The position numbers and the translations under genes were made by a program. From the NCBI RefSeq assembly GCF_000463115.2, contig NZ_AWFX01000057.1:129241-193240 (forward strand): a stretch of DNA of 64,000 bases, read 5' to 3'. Below are positions 1-8,247 of this stretch, piece by piece. Within the stretch, counting starts at the first letter, position 1. Each line of letters opens with the position of its first letter. The DNA is from Franconibacter helveticus LMG 23732 (GTDB taxonomy: Bacteria > Pseudomonadota > Gammaproteobacteria > Enterobacterales > Enterobacteriaceae). The notes under the pieces were generated by a model. It worked only from the letters and a program-made list of their open reading frames with translations. It was not told the DNA's origin and did not search any database.

Positions 1-273
1 GGCGGCTTGCGGCGCTTCCTCAGCCGCCTTCTCCTGCTCTTCGATGACCTGTTCGCTTACCTCAACCACTTCCTGAGCGAAAGTTTCAGACTCCGCGAGC
101 GTGTGCGGTTCGGCCTGCGCCGCCTCTTCGCGCAACGCTTCCTGCGACGCCGCTTCCGCCGGTTTTTCTTCTACCGGCTGTTCTGTTACCTGTTGTTCTT
201 CCTGCGCTGGCGCCTCGTCTTTCTGGCCAAAACCAAGCCAGGAAAAAAAGCCACGTTTTTTCTCTTTTGCCAT
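1..273 (-). CDS. ftsY: Signal recognition particle receptor FtsY (N-terminal 91 residues, cut by window edge)
   Basis: FtsY is the GTPase receptor that docks SRP-ribosome complexes at the inner membrane. Only the N-terminal A domain is present, read leftwards off the window. It begins MAKEKKRGFFSWLGFGQK, the membrane-binding start of enterobacterial FtsY, followed by a very acidic Glu/Gln/Ala-rich stretch typical of this poorly conserved domain. The NG GTPase domain lies outside the window. The ATG at 273-271 has a GAGGAGTG ribosome binding site upstream. In E. coli ftsY leads the ftsYEX operon and lies divergent from rsmD, as here. Identification is firm. Confidence 0.95.
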   Translation of the reverse strand, partial: MAKEKKRGFFSWLGFGQKDEAPAQEEQQVTEQPVEEKPAEAASQEALREEAAQAEPHTLAESETFAQEVVEVSEQVIEEQEKAAEEAPQAA

Positions 274-463
274 TGGCGAATACACTCCTCGCGGTTAAGT
301 CATGGCGCAGTCCCGTCGTCACCGCGCGGGTACTGAAAAAATTACAAATGAATACGTTAGTCTACCACTTTCCCTGCGGGGCGGCACGCGAGGGGATTGA
401 GGTTTCGCCCGCCCCTCTGCGCCGCTAGAATAGCAGGCCAGATTGTTGAGCGCAGTGAGCATA

Positions 464-1060
464 ATGAAGAAACCTACCTCCTCCGGCAGCGGACAGATCC
501 GCATTATTGGCGGGCAGTGGCGCGGCCGGAAACTTCCGGTCCCCGACAGCCCGGGCCTTCGCCCCACCACCGACAGGGTGCGCGAAACCCTGTTTAACTG
601 GCTCGCCCCTTATATGGTGGACGCTCGCTGCCTCGACTGCTTCGCCGGCAGCGGCGCGCTCGGGCTTGAAGCGCTTTCACGCTATGCGGCGAAAGCCACG
701 TTGCTTGAAATGGAGCGCGGCGTAGCGCAGCAGCTACAAAAAAATCTCGCCACGCTAAAAGCGGGTAACGCACAGGTAGTGAACACTAACACACTTAACT
801 ACCTTAACCAGCCCGGCGAGCCCTACGACATCGTTTTTGTCGATCCGCCTTTTCGCAAAGGTTTACTGGAAGAGACGCTAACGCTGCTCCAGACGCAGAA
901 CTGGCTTGCCCGCGGCGCGATGGTCTATGTTGAAAGCGAAGTGGAAAACGGTCTGCCGCCCGTGCCGGCAAGCTGGCGGCTGCATCGTGAAAAAGTTGCG
1001 GGCCAGGTCGCTTACCGCCTCTATTCGATTGATTCTCAAGGAGAAGAAGATGCTGATTAA
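464..1060 (+). CDS. rsmD: 16S rRNA (guanine966-N2)-methyltransferase RsmD
   Basis: RsmD methylates G966 of 16S rRNA with S-adenosylmethionine during 30S assembly. The 198-residue product matches E. coli RsmD in length and almost throughout in sequence: the N-terminal GSGQIRIIGGQWRGRKLPV block, the SAM-binding motif DCFAGSGALGLEA and the catalytic VDPPF motif. An upstream in-frame ATG at 443 would add seven residues. The ATG at 464 gives the family start MKKP and is preferred. The gene is divergent from ftsY and its last codons overlap the start of yhhL, so the two are probably translated from one message. Confidence 0.96.
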   Translation: MKKPTSSGSGQIRIIGGQWRGRKLPVPDSPGLRPTTDRVRETLFNWLAPYMVDARCLDCFAGSGALGLEALSRYAAKATLLEMERGVAQQLQKNLATLKAGNAQVVNTNTLNYLNQPGEPYDIVFVDPPFRKGLLEETLTLLQTQNWLARGAMVYVESEVENGLPPVPASWRLHREKVAGQVAYRLYSIDSQGEEDAD

Positions 1061-1319
1061 TCTTGGGCGCCTGCTGATGCTCTTCGTCTGGGCTTTTCTT
1101 ATTCTGAACCTGGTTCAGCCCTTCCCACGGCCGCTCAACATCTTCGTCAACGTGGCGCTGATTTTTATGGTGCTGATGCACGGGTTGCAGTTAAGCCTGC
1201 TGAAAGCCACCCAGCCGAAAGAGGGGCCGCCGCTTAGCCGCGCGCAGCAAATTCGGATTTTTATCTTCGGCGTGTTTGAACTGCTCGCCTGGCAGAAGCA
1301 ACAAAAGCGCCCGCGTTAA
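1050..1319 (+). CDS. yhhL: DUF1145 inner membrane protein YhhL
   Basis: This small protein of 89 residues has two predicted membrane segments (about residues 5-25 and 30-50) and a basic C-terminus. The segment PFPRPLNIFVNVALIFMVLMH is nearly identical to E. coli YhhL. The function is unknown. The start ATG lies inside the 3' end of rsmD (11-bp overlap), and the sequence AAGGAGAAG in the end of rsmD supplies its ribosome binding site, so translation is probably coupled. Its stop codon overlaps the stop codon of the convergent yhhM. Confidence 0.9.
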   Translation: MLINLGRLLMLFVWAFLILNLVQPFPRPLNIFVNVALIFMVLMHGLQLSLLKATQPKEGPPLSRAQQIRIFIFGVFELLAWQKQQKRPR

Positions 1320-1681
1320 CGGGCCGGATCGGGGACGAAGCGGATAAAGCGCGTCCCCTGGTAGCTAAGCGTGCCGGTTTCCCCAACCGTTAGCGCATGG
1401 TATTGCGCCGCCTCAAGCCGGAAGGTTATCGCCACCGCGCTGTTTTCTGGCCGAAAGCTTGCCTCGTAACGCATGGTCTGCGCGGGCGGCGCCACTTCAC
1501 GCTGCCGTGAGCGCTGCTCGTTCGCCGCTTTTTCACGTTTATTCGTGACTTCTGCGCGCTTTTCCACCACTGGCGCCGCATCATTGGCCGCATTTTCCCG
1601 CCGCTGCTGCACAAAGCGAAATGAAGCGGCGACAACAATTAACGCAATGATAACGATGAAAAAAAGCGGTGGTTTACTCAT
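1316..1681 (-). CDS. yhhM: DUF2500 family protein YhhM
   Basis: The product has 121 residues: one N-terminal transmembrane helix (about residues 5-22), a charged low-complexity linker, and a small C-terminal beta-rich domain from about residue 68 (TMRYEASFRPENSAVAITF). This is the layout of the DUF2500 family, to which E. coli YhhM belongs. Function is unknown. It converges on yhhL with overlapping stop codons, and lies in the conserved rsmD-yhhL-yhhM-yhhN order. The C-terminal domain most likely faces the periplasm (inference from one N-terminal helix with a short N-tail). Confidence 0.88.
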   Translation of the reverse strand: MSKPPLFFIVIIALIVVAASFRFVQQRRENAANDAAPVVEKRAEVTNKREKAANEQRSRQREVAPPAQTMRYEASFRPENSAVAITFRLEAAQYHALTVGETGTLSYQGTRFIRFVPDPAR

Positions 1682-1822
1682 GTCGGCAGCCTGTGTTCCG
1701 GGTACATTTTAAGAATACCCCGTAGCGCCTGACGTTGTCATCCCGCCCCTTCGACCACTAGACTGAAAGAGAGAGCCGTGCGCCAGGCGCACCCGTTACC
1801 ATAACTGATTCAGGGACTTATC

Positions 1823-2449
1823 ATGCTTTGGTCATTTATTGCTGTTTTGCTTTCCGGCTGGCTGTATGTCGATGCTTCTTACCGTGGTCCGGCATGGCAA
1901 CGCTGGCTCTTTAAGCCGCTTACGCTGCTTTTGCTGTTGCTGCTCGCCTGGCAAGCGCCGCTGGCCGAACCGGTAAGCTACCTTGTGCTTGCGGGCCTTG
2001 TGGCGACGCTTGCGGGCGACGCGCTGACGCTGCTGCCGCGGGCGCAACTTCTTTACGCCACCGGCGCGTTTTTCCTCTCTCACCTGCTTTACACCATCTA
2101 TTTCGCAAGCCAGATGTCGATCTCTTTTTTCTGGCCGCTGCCGGTGGCGCTGCTGGTGGTCGGCGCGGCGCTTATTGCCACCATCTGGACGCGCCTTGAT
2201 ACGCTGCGCTGGCCTGTTTGCACATTTATCGGCATGACGCTGGTCATGGTCTGGCTGGCAGGCGAGCTTTACTTCTTCCGCCCAACCGACACCAGTTTTT
2301 CCGGCTTTGTCGGCGCTTCGCTGCTGCTGCTCGGGATTATCGTCTGGCTTGGCAGCCACTACCGCAAGCGCTTTACCGCAGACAGCGCCATCGCCGCCGC
2401 CTGCTACTTTGCCGGTCACTTTATGATTGTGCGTTCGCTCTATTTGTAA
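1823..2449 (+). CDS. yhhN: YhhN/TMEM86-family membrane protein (putative lysoplasmalogenase)
   Basis: The 208-residue polytopic membrane protein has about eight hydrophobic segments. It is the YhhN family, whose animal homologue TMEM86B is a lysoplasmalogenase. The polar residues inside membrane segments typical of the family are visible in [13 protein letters not shown] and WLAGELYFF. The activity of the bacterial enzyme is inferred from the family only. The ATG follows GGGACTTATC. The next gene, zntA, has its own promoter starting 17 bp after the yhhN stop. Confidence 0.9.
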   Translation: MLWSFIAVLLSGWLYVDASYRGPAWQRWLFKPLTLLLLLLLAWQAPLAEPVSYLVLAGLVATLAGDALTLLPRAQLLYATGAFFLSHLLYTIYFASQMSISFFWPLPVALLVVGAALIATIWTRLDTLRWPVCTFIGMTLVMVWLAGELYFFRPTDTSFSGFVGASLLLLGIIVWLGSHYRKRFTADSAIAAACYFAGHFMIVRSLYL

Positions 2450-2465
2450 AAGCCGCCTTCCCCGC

Positions 2466-2497
2466 TTGACTCTGGAGTCGACTCCAGAGTGTATCCT
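2466..2497 (+). promoter_or_regulatory. ZntR-controlled zntA promoter
   Basis: A -35 box TTGACT (2466-2471) and a -10 box TATCCT (2492-2497) are separated by 20 bp instead of the usual 17. The spacer region holds a perfect 20-bp palindrome at 2470-2489 (half site CTCTGGAGTC). An overlong spacer with a dyad between the boxes is the signature of MerR-family activation, in which ZntR with bound Zn(II) untwists the DNA. The arrangement is essentially identical to the E. coli zntA promoter as I remember it. The zntR gene itself is not in this window. Confidence 0.95.
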
Positions 2498-2533
2498 CCG
2501 GTAATGAGAAAATTATCGTTACCGGAGGCTGCC

Positions 2534-4732
2534 ATGACCCCTTCTTCTCCCGGCCCTGCTAAAACGCCGCAGTTTGCAAAGCTGAAGCTAAGCCCTCTGT
2601 CGCAAAGCGACGCCTGCTGCGAAAGCGCCGCGTGCGAATCGCCGCAGGCGGCGCCGGAAATCGCCGCTCGTCTGAGCTGGCGCGTGGAGGGAATGGACTG
2701 CGCCGCCTGCGCCCGCAAGGTTGAAAACGCCGCGCGCCAGGTGCCTGGCGTGAGCCAGGCGCAGGTCTTGTTCGCCACGCAAAAGCTGCTGGTCAACGCG
2801 CCGGATGAAGCCCGCGAAGCGGTGGAGCGCGCCGTTAACGCGGCGGGCTATACGCTGCTGGATAGCCGTTCCCCTGCTGTTGCATCCTCAGGCTGGCGCG
2901 ACTGGCTGCCCGTTCTGGCACTGGCGGTGCTGATGCTTATCAGTTGGGGCCTGGCGCACATTAACCCTTCTTTCGGCACGCTGGCTTTCACGGCCACTAC
3001 GCTTGTTGGCCTGTGGCCCGTTACGCGACAGGCGATAAGGCTGATGCGCAGCGGTAGCTGGTTCGCTATCGAAACGCTGATGAGCGTGGCGGCTATCGGC
3101 GCGCTTATCATCGGGGCGACGGCCGAAGCGGCTATGGTGCTGCTGCTGTTTCTCATCGGAGAACAGCTTGAAGGCTGGGCGGCGAACCGCGCGCGAAAAG
3201 GGGTGAGCGCGCTGGTCGCGCTCCGTCCGGAAACCGCCGTTCGTCTGCGTGACGGGCAGCGAGAGAGCGTGGCGCTGGAAACACTTCGGCCCGGCGACGT
3301 AATAGAAGTGGCGGCGGGTGGACGTCTGCCCGCTGACGGCAGGCTGCTTTCCCCCTGCGCAAGTTTTGATGAAAGCGCCCTGACGGGCGAATCGCTGCCC
3401 GTTGAACGCCAGCAGGGAGAGAAAGTCGCGGCGGGCGCCACCAGCGTGGATCGTCTGGTGCAGCTTGAAGTGGTGAGCGAACCGGGCGACAGCGCCATTG
3501 ACCGCATTTTGCGCCTGATTGAGGAAGCGGAAGCGCGCCGCGCCCCCATTGAGCGCTTTATTGACCGCTTCAGCCGGGTTTATACGCCTGCGATTATGCT
3601 GCTGGCGCTGCTGGTAATGACCATTCCACCGCTCTTTTTGGCCGCCGCCTGGCAGGAATGGATCTACAAAGGGCTGGCGCTGCTGCTGATAGGCTGTCCC
3701 TGCGCGCTGGTCATCTCCACGCCTGCGGCGATAACCTCCGGGCTTGCCGCCGCTTCGCGACGCGGCGCGCTGATAAAAGGCGGCGCAGCGCTGGAAATCG
3801 TGGGCCGCATTCAGCAGGTGGCGTTTGATAAAACAGGCACGCTGACGGCGGGCAAGCCGCAGGTGACCGCGATAATCGCCGAAGAAGGGCTGGAAGAGTC
3901 AGCGCTGCTGGCATTTGCCGCCGCTGTTGAGCAAGGCAGTACGCATCCGCTGGCGCAGGCGATTATTGAGGAAGCGAACCGGCGCGGCGTAGCGCCGCTG
4001 CGCGCGAAAGCACAGCGCACGCTGGCGGGCACGGGTCTGGAAGCGGAAGTGGAAGGTCGGATCGTGCGTCTTAGCGCGCCGGACAAGCTGGAAATAGCGC
4101 TACCGGAACGCTGGCGGCAGCGCATCAGCGAGCTGGAGGCGCAGGGGCAAACGGTAGTGGCGGCGGTCTGCGAAGGCGAGCTGCTCGGCACGCTGGCGCT
4201 GCGCGACACGCTCCGCCCCGATGCCCGTGACGCGGTAGAGCGCCTGCGCAAGCTGGGCGTCCAGAGCGTGATGCTGACGGGCGATAACCCGCGCGCGGCG
4301 GCAGCCGTGGCCGGGGAGCTTGGCATGGACTACCGCGCCAGCCTTCTGCCGGGCGACAAGGTTGCGGCGGTCAACGAGCTTAACCGTCGCGCGCCGCTGG
4401 CGATGGTGGGCGACGGCATCAACGATGCGCCCGCCATGAAAGCCGCTGCTATCGGCATTGCCATGGGCAACGGCACCGATGTGGCGCTGGAAACCGCCGA
4501 CGCGGCGCTCACCCACAGCCGCCTGACAGAGCTGCCGGCGATCATAAGCCTTGCCCGCGCCACGCACCGCAACATTCGGCAGAATGTCGCCATCGCGCTG
4601 GGATTAAAAGGAGTGTTTCTGGTTACCACGCTGCTCGGCATGACCGGCCTGTGGCTGGCGGTACTGGCGGATACGGGCGCGACGGTGCTGGTGACGGCTA
4701 ACGCCCTTCGGCTGTTAAGAAAGGGGCGTTGA
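2534..4732 (+). CDS. zntA: Zn(II)/Cd(II)/Pb(II)-exporting P-type ATPase ZntA
   Basis: This P1B-type ATPase pumps zinc, cadmium and lead out of the cytoplasm. It has 732 residues, as in E. coli. In order: a Cys-rich N-tail (CCESAACES near residue 28, slightly different from the E. coli CCCDGAC cluster), a heavy-metal-associated domain with GMDCAAC at 53-59, membrane helices, the actuator TGES loop, the metal-channel CPC motif, the phosphorylation site DKTGT, the nucleotide-domain HP motif (THPLAQ) and the hinge MVGDGINDAPA. In-frame codons upstream would add 15 residues. The ATG at 2534, behind CGGAGG, gives the family length. Zinc-dependent expression follows from the ZntR promoter. Confidence 0.97.
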   Translation: MTPSSPGPAKTPQFAKLKLSPLSQSDACCESAACESPQAAPEIAARLSWRVEGMDCAACARKVENAARQVPGVSQAQVLFATQKLLVNAPDEAREAVERAVNAAGYTLLDSRSPAVASSGWRDWLPVLALAVLMLISWGLAHINPSFGTLAFTATTLVGLWPVTRQAIRLMRSGSWFAIETLMSVAAIGALIIGATAEAAMVLLLFLIGEQLEGWAANRARKGVSALVALRPETAVRLRDGQRESVALETLRPGDVIEVAAGGRLPADGRLLSPCASFDESALTGESLPVERQQGEKVAAGATSVDRLVQLEVVSEPGDSAIDRILRLIEEAEARRAPIERFIDRFSRVYTPAIMLLALLVMTIPPLFLAAAWQEWIYKGLALLLIGCPCALVISTPAAITSGLAAASRRGALIKGGAALEIVGRIQQVAFDKTGTLTAGKPQVTAIIAEEGLEESALLAFAAAVEQGSTHPLAQAIIEEANRRGVAPLRAKAQRTLAGTGLEAEVEGRIVRLSAPDKLEIALPERWRQRISELEAQGQTVVAAVCEGELLGTLALRDTLRPDARDAVERLRKLGVQSVMLTGDNPRAAAAVAGELGMDYRASLLPGDKVAAVNELNRRAPLAMVGDGINDAPAMKAAAIGIAMGNGTDVALETADAALTHSRLTELPAIISLARATHRNIRQNVAIALGLKGVFLVTTLLGMTGLWLAVLADTGATVLVTANALRLLRKGR

Positions 4733-4743
4733 GGCGGCGCATT

Positions 4744-4767
4744 CCCTCTCCCCGGGCGGGGAGAGGG
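4744..4767. terminator. GC-rich hairpin between convergent zntA and dctM
   Basis: A 10-bp inverted repeat CCCTCTCCCC/GGGGAGAGGG with a 4-nt loop lies between two converging genes. There is no clear T-run, so it may be a weak bidirectional terminator or a short form of the CCCTCTC-type intergenic repeat also seen between dppB and dppA. Confidence 0.55.
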
Positions 4768-4774
4768 AGCTGTC

Positions 4775-6061
4775 TTACATCATGCCCAATATCCTCGGCA
4801 ACCACAGCGATATCGCCGGAATGTAGGTCACCATCGCCAGTACTATCAACAGTACGCCGTAGAAGGGCAGCATGGAGCGAACCACCGCTTCAATTTTCTG
4901 CTTGCTCACCGCGCTCGCCACGAACAGCACAGAGCCTACCGGCGGCGTAATCAGCCCGATCCCAAGGTTCACCATCATGATCATCCCAAAATGCACCGGA
5001 TCGATACCCAGCGCGTTAGTGACCGGCAGCAGCACCGGGGTGAGGATCAGGATAATCGGCGCCATGTCCATCAGCGTGCCTATCAGCAGCAGCATGATGT
5101 TGAGATACATCAGGATGACGTACTTGTTATCAGAGAGCGACGTAAAGAACTCCGTAATGCGCGTCGGCAACTGCATGTAGGTCATGACTGCGCCGAACGC
5201 CGCGGCAAAGCCAATCAGGATCATCACAATCGTCACGGTTTTTACGGTACGGCACAGCAGCTTCGGCAGTTCATTCCACTTGTAGTCGCGGTAGATAAAC
5301 ATGGTGACGAAGAAGGCCCAGACGCAGGCAACCGCCGCCGATTCCGTGGCGGTAAATACCCCGGTCAGAATACCGCCGAGGATAATGACGACGGTCATGA
5401 GCCCCCAGAGCGCGTCGACGAAAATCTTCAGCGCCTGCTTCATCGGAATGCGCTCCCCTTTCGGGTAGCCGCGCTTGCGGGCGAACGCCAGGCAGAGCGT
5501 CATCAGGCTTACGCCCAGCAGCAGCCCAGGCAGCACGCCCGCGATAAACAGCGTAGCGATGGAAACCGTGCCGCCTGCCGCCAGCGAGTAAATCACCGAG
5601 TTGTGGCTTGGCGGAATAAGAATCGCCTGCACCGAGCCGCTCGCGGTCACCGCCGCAGCGTAGTCGCGCGGGTAGCCTTTCTTTTCCATCTCCGGGATCA
5701 TCACGCTGCCGATGGAGGCGGTATCCGCCACCGACGAGCCGGAAATAGCGCCGAAAAAGGTGGAAGCGACAATGTTCACCAGCGACAACCCGCCGCGCAC
5801 AAAGCCCACAAACAGGTAGGCAAAGTTCACCAGACGGCGAGCGATGCCCCCTTCCGCCATAATGGCGCCGGCAAGAATAAAGAAGGGAATTGCCAGCAAC
5901 GTAAACTTGTTTACCCCGCTGGTGATTTGAATCATCAACGCTTCCAGCGGCAGGTCAATCCATAGTGCTCCCGCTACCGCGCTGAATCCCACGGCGAAAG
6001 CCACCGGCATGCCGATCGCCAGCAGCACCGCCAGGGTGGCCAGTAAAATAAATGCGTCCAT
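4775..6061 (-). CDS. TRAP transporter large permease subunit (DctM family)
   Basis: This 428-residue protein is the 12-helix subunit of a tripartite ATP-independent periplasmic (TRAP) transporter, which uses the sodium or proton gradient to import organic acids. Typical DctM sequence is visible: the N-terminal GMPVAFAVGFSAVAGALW, AIPFFILAGAIMAEGG, FGAISGSSVADTASIGSVMIPEM, and GIGLITPPVGSVLFV near the C-terminus. It is the last gene of a dctP-dctQ-dctM operon read leftwards, 11 bp after the small permease gene. E. coli has no TRAP genes between zntA and tusA. The substrate cannot be told from this subunit. Confidence 0.92.
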   Translation of the reverse strand: MDAFILLATLAVLLAIGMPVAFAVGFSAVAGALWIDLPLEALMIQITSGVNKFTLLAIPFFILAGAIMAEGGIARRLVNFAYLFVGFVRGGLSLVNIVASTFFGAISGSSVADTASIGSVMIPEMEKKGYPRDYAAAVTASGSVQAILIPPSHNSVIYSLAAGGTVSIATLFIAGVLPGLLLGVSLMTLCLAFARKRGYPKGERIPMKQALKIFVDALWGLMTVVIILGGILTGVFTATESAAVACVWAFFVTMFIYRDYKWNELPKLLCRTVKTVTIVMILIGFAAAFGAVMTYMQLPTRITEFFTSLSDNKYVILMYLNIMLLLIGTLMDMAPIILILTPVLLPVTNALGIDPVHFGMIMMVNLGIGLITPPVGSVLFVASAVSKQKIEAVVRSMLPFYGVLLIVLAMVTYIPAISLWLPRILGMM

Positions 6062-6072
6062 TTGTCGCCCCG

Positions 6073-6582
6073 TTAACTGTGGTTGCCAATCAGCACTACC
6101 GGACGGTTCTCCTGAGAACCGAACAGCAGACGTTCAATAACGAACAAAATTAAAATCGCTGCGCCTATGGGCAGCGGCAGATAAGTTTCACCCGAGGTGA
6201 CGACGGGGAATTCCGCGACCGGCTGTTCCCACAGTTCGAGGCAAAGAAAATAGCTGTAGTAAAACATGACGACGGAGATAACGAGCATCAGCACGTCCAC
6301 AAGCCGCGCCATTATCCCCTGCCAGAACGGCGACAGACGATCGGTCAGCATGTTTACCGCAATGTGCGAACCGGCGCGGTAGCCCACGGCTGCGCCGATA
6401 AAGGTAAAGGTGACCATGCAGATAATGGCGACCGGCTCCGGCCACGATTCCGCGCGGTTAAGCACATAGCGGGAAAAAACGTTAATCGGGATGATAACGG
6501 TCATCACGACCAGCGCCAGCCCGGCGACGGCCATGGCGAACAGGTAAAGCTTGTCCATACAGGAGAGATAAAAGCGGGACAT
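6073..6582 (-). CDS. TRAP transporter small permease subunit (DctQ family)
   Basis: This 169-residue, four-helix membrane protein pairs with the DctM subunit. The DctQ pattern is visible in NVFSRYVLNRAESWPEPVA (the conserved R-Y...W-.E region after helix 1) and GYRAGSHIAVNML. The start at 6582 is chosen because CGGAGG lies seven bases upstream. A more distal in-frame ATG at 6624 would add 14 residues with no membrane or family character. It lies between the binding-protein and large-permease genes and is surely cotranscribed with them. Confidence 0.9.
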   Translation of the reverse strand: MSRFYLSCMDKLYLFAMAVAGLALVVMTVIIPINVFSRYVLNRAESWPEPVAIICMVTFTFIGAAVGYRAGSHIAVNMLTDRLSPFWQGIMARLVDVLMLVISVVMFYYSYFLCLELWEQPVAEFPVVTSGETYLPLPIGAAILILFVIERLLFGSQENRPVVLIGNHS

Positions 6583-6628
6583 AACGCCTCCGGGAGAAGG
6601 TAAAGCGCCGGTCTCCCGGCGCACTGGG

Positions 6629-7612
6629 TTACTGTACGTCAGCTATCGCTTTCATCAGATCCTGATGCTTTTCACCGTACTGCTTACGCACAGGCTCCGT
6701 CGCTTTCACAAAATAGTCTTTGTCGATGTCGTGGAACTGCACGCCGCCCGCTTTCATTTTGTCGAGCGCCTGTTTGTTGTAGGCGTTCCAGAGTTCGCGC
6801 TGCTCCATCTGCGCTTCACGGGCGAGTTTCAGGATGGTCTGCTGCTGCTCTGGTTTGAGCTTGTCCCACTTCGCTTTGGAATAAAGGAGCATTTCCGGGA
6901 TGATAAAGTGGCCGCTCAGGGTGTAGTTTTTGGCAACCGGCAGGTAGTTATGGGCGATATAGGTGGGCGGGTTGTTCTCCGCGCCGTCAATCACGCCGGT
7001 TTGCAGGCCGCTGTACACTTCGCTTACGCCCATCGCCACCGCGCTCGCGCCCATGCCTTTCAGCGTGGCGAGCGCCACCGGGCTGCCCTGCACGCGAATT
7101 TTCATCCCTTTCAAATCTTCTGGTTTCACCACCGGGTTTTTGGTGATGAGGTTACGGGTGCCGGAATCCATCCAGCCTAAGAACACCAGGCGGGATTTCG
7201 GGTTGCTGGTAAGTTTTTCGCCAATCTGCTTGCCGATGTCGCCGTCGATAACCTTGTGCATATGGTCTTCATCGCGGAACACGTAAGGCAACGTGAAAAC
7301 CTCGATTTCCGGCAGGATGGCGGCCACCGGCGCCATAGAAACGCGGATCATGTCGATAGCGCCCATCTGCGCCTGCTCAATCATCTGCTTTTCATCGCCC
7401 AGCACGCCGCCCGGGAAAACTTTGATTTCCAGGTCGCCATTGGTCTGTTCTTTGAGTTTATCGCCCATGTGCTGGACAGCGACGACGTTTGGATACCCTT
7501 GCGGATGCACGTCGGCAGCTTTAATCACCTGTGCTGACGCGGCAGTGGCAAACAACAGAGACGCGGTGGACAGGCACAGGCCGGCCAGGCCTGGTAATAA
7601 GGTCTTTTTCAT
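6629..7612 (-). CDS. TRAP transporter substrate-binding protein (DctP family)
   Basis: This 327-residue periplasmic solute-binding protein begins with a clear Sec signal peptide ending ATAASA-Q. The DctP signature is present: MKIRVQGSPVALATLKGMGA, holding the conserved arginine that salt-bridges the substrate carboxylate, and EVYSGLQTGVIDGAENNPPTY. It is the first gene of the operon. The general form resembles binding proteins for sugar acids (hexuronates) as much as classical C4-dicarboxylate receptors, so the ligand is best stated as an unidentified organic acid. Start ATG 7612 follows GGAG. No uronate or dicarboxylate catabolic genes adjoin it, which leaves the substrate open. Confidence 0.9.
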   Translation of the reverse strand: MKKTLLPGLAGLCLSTASLLFATAASAQVIKAADVHPQGYPNVVAVQHMGDKLKEQTNGDLEIKVFPGGVLGDEKQMIEQAQMGAIDMIRVSMAPVAAILPEIEVFTLPYVFRDEDHMHKVIDGDIGKQIGEKLTSNPKSRLVFLGWMDSGTRNLITKNPVVKPEDLKGMKIRVQGSPVALATLKGMGASAVAMGVSEVYSGLQTGVIDGAENNPPTYIAHNYLPVAKNYTLSGHFIIPEMLLYSKAKWDKLKPEQQQTILKLAREAQMEQRELWNAYNKQALDKMKAGGVQFHDIDKDYFVKATEPVRKQYGEKHQDLMKAIADVQ

Positions 7613-7798
7613 CGGTCAGCTCCAGCAGAGTAAGAGGCAAGATATAAAACGCTGTTTTGATTTGCCGCTTAAAACTAGCTTAAGCCTTGATAACCGGAGG
7701 TGAAGCGCCTCACAAAAGTGAAAGCTTTGAAACGAGGTTTTAAAAAGAATGTGACGCAAGTTCAGGGCAGCCGTTTCGTGAAGGCTGCCCGCAAACTG

Positions 7799-8044
7799 TC
7801 AGTGGCTTTTGCGCAACAAATAGCGGTAAGGCAGCGTTTCCGTCTGCGAGGCGAGCAACTCATGTTCCATAAAACGGCAGAAGCCTGGAATATCGCGCGT
7901 TGTGGCCGGGTCGTCGGCAATAATCAGCAGCGTTTCGCCCGCCTGCATATGGCGAACAGTTTTACGCACCATCATTACCGGTTCCGGGCAACGCAGCCCC
8001 TGAGCATCCAGCGTGTGATCGGGATTGGCGAACAGATCGGTCAT
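7799..8044 (-). CDS. tusA: Sulfur carrier protein TusA
   Basis: TusA accepts persulfide sulfur from the cysteine desulfurase IscS and passes it to TusBCD for 2-thiolation of tRNA wobble uridine. It also feeds molybdenum cofactor synthesis. The 81-residue product is full length, with the catalytic cysteine at position 19 in the family motif [12 protein letters not shown] and the conserved [14 protein letters not shown] core. It is transcribed away from yhhQ, with which it shares a divergent intergenic region. The TRAP operon starts about 190 bp beyond its 3' end. Confidence 0.96.
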   Translation of the reverse strand: MTDLFANPDHTLDAQGLRCPEPVMMVRKTVRHMQAGETLLIIADDPATTRDIPGFCRFMEHELLASQTETLPYRYLLRKSH

Positions 8045-8208
8045 TTTTTTCTCGGGTCAGTCAAAAACCGCCTTAGTTTACGCGCAGACGCTGCGGGCGC
8101 AAGCAAGCTTAACGATTGCGTTAAAATTAACCATTGCATTGACGACGCAAAGCAGTATTATGCGGCGGCTTTTGCGCAAACGCGCCGCGTCTGCCTGAAA
8201 GCGATGGA

Positions 8209-8241
8209 AATGGGTTCCCTCACCCCAACTAACAAAAAGGT
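8209..8241 (+). promoter_or_regulatory. Candidate preQ1 class I riboswitch in the yhhQ leader
   Basis: The leader just before yhhQ has the layout of a small preQ1-I aptamer. A P1 stem TGGG/CCCA (8211-8214 with 8223-8226) encloses a pyrimidine-rich loop. An A-rich tail AACAAAAAGG (8231-8240) follows, and its 3' AGG can pair with CCT in the loop to form the H-type pseudoknot. The same AAGG is the ribosome binding site of yhhQ, so ligand binding would block translation. The order and spacing closely resemble the Thermoanaerobacter tengcongensis translational preQ1 switch. YhhQ imports queuosine precursors, so the sensor fits the gene. Called from pattern only, without covariance scoring. Confidence 0.72.
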
Positions 8242-8247
8242 CACAAT

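Noticed and set aside
4991..5965. 324-codon frame antisense to the TRAP large permease gene
   Set aside because: Mirror of a genuine membrane protein gene; no ribosome binding site or family motif.
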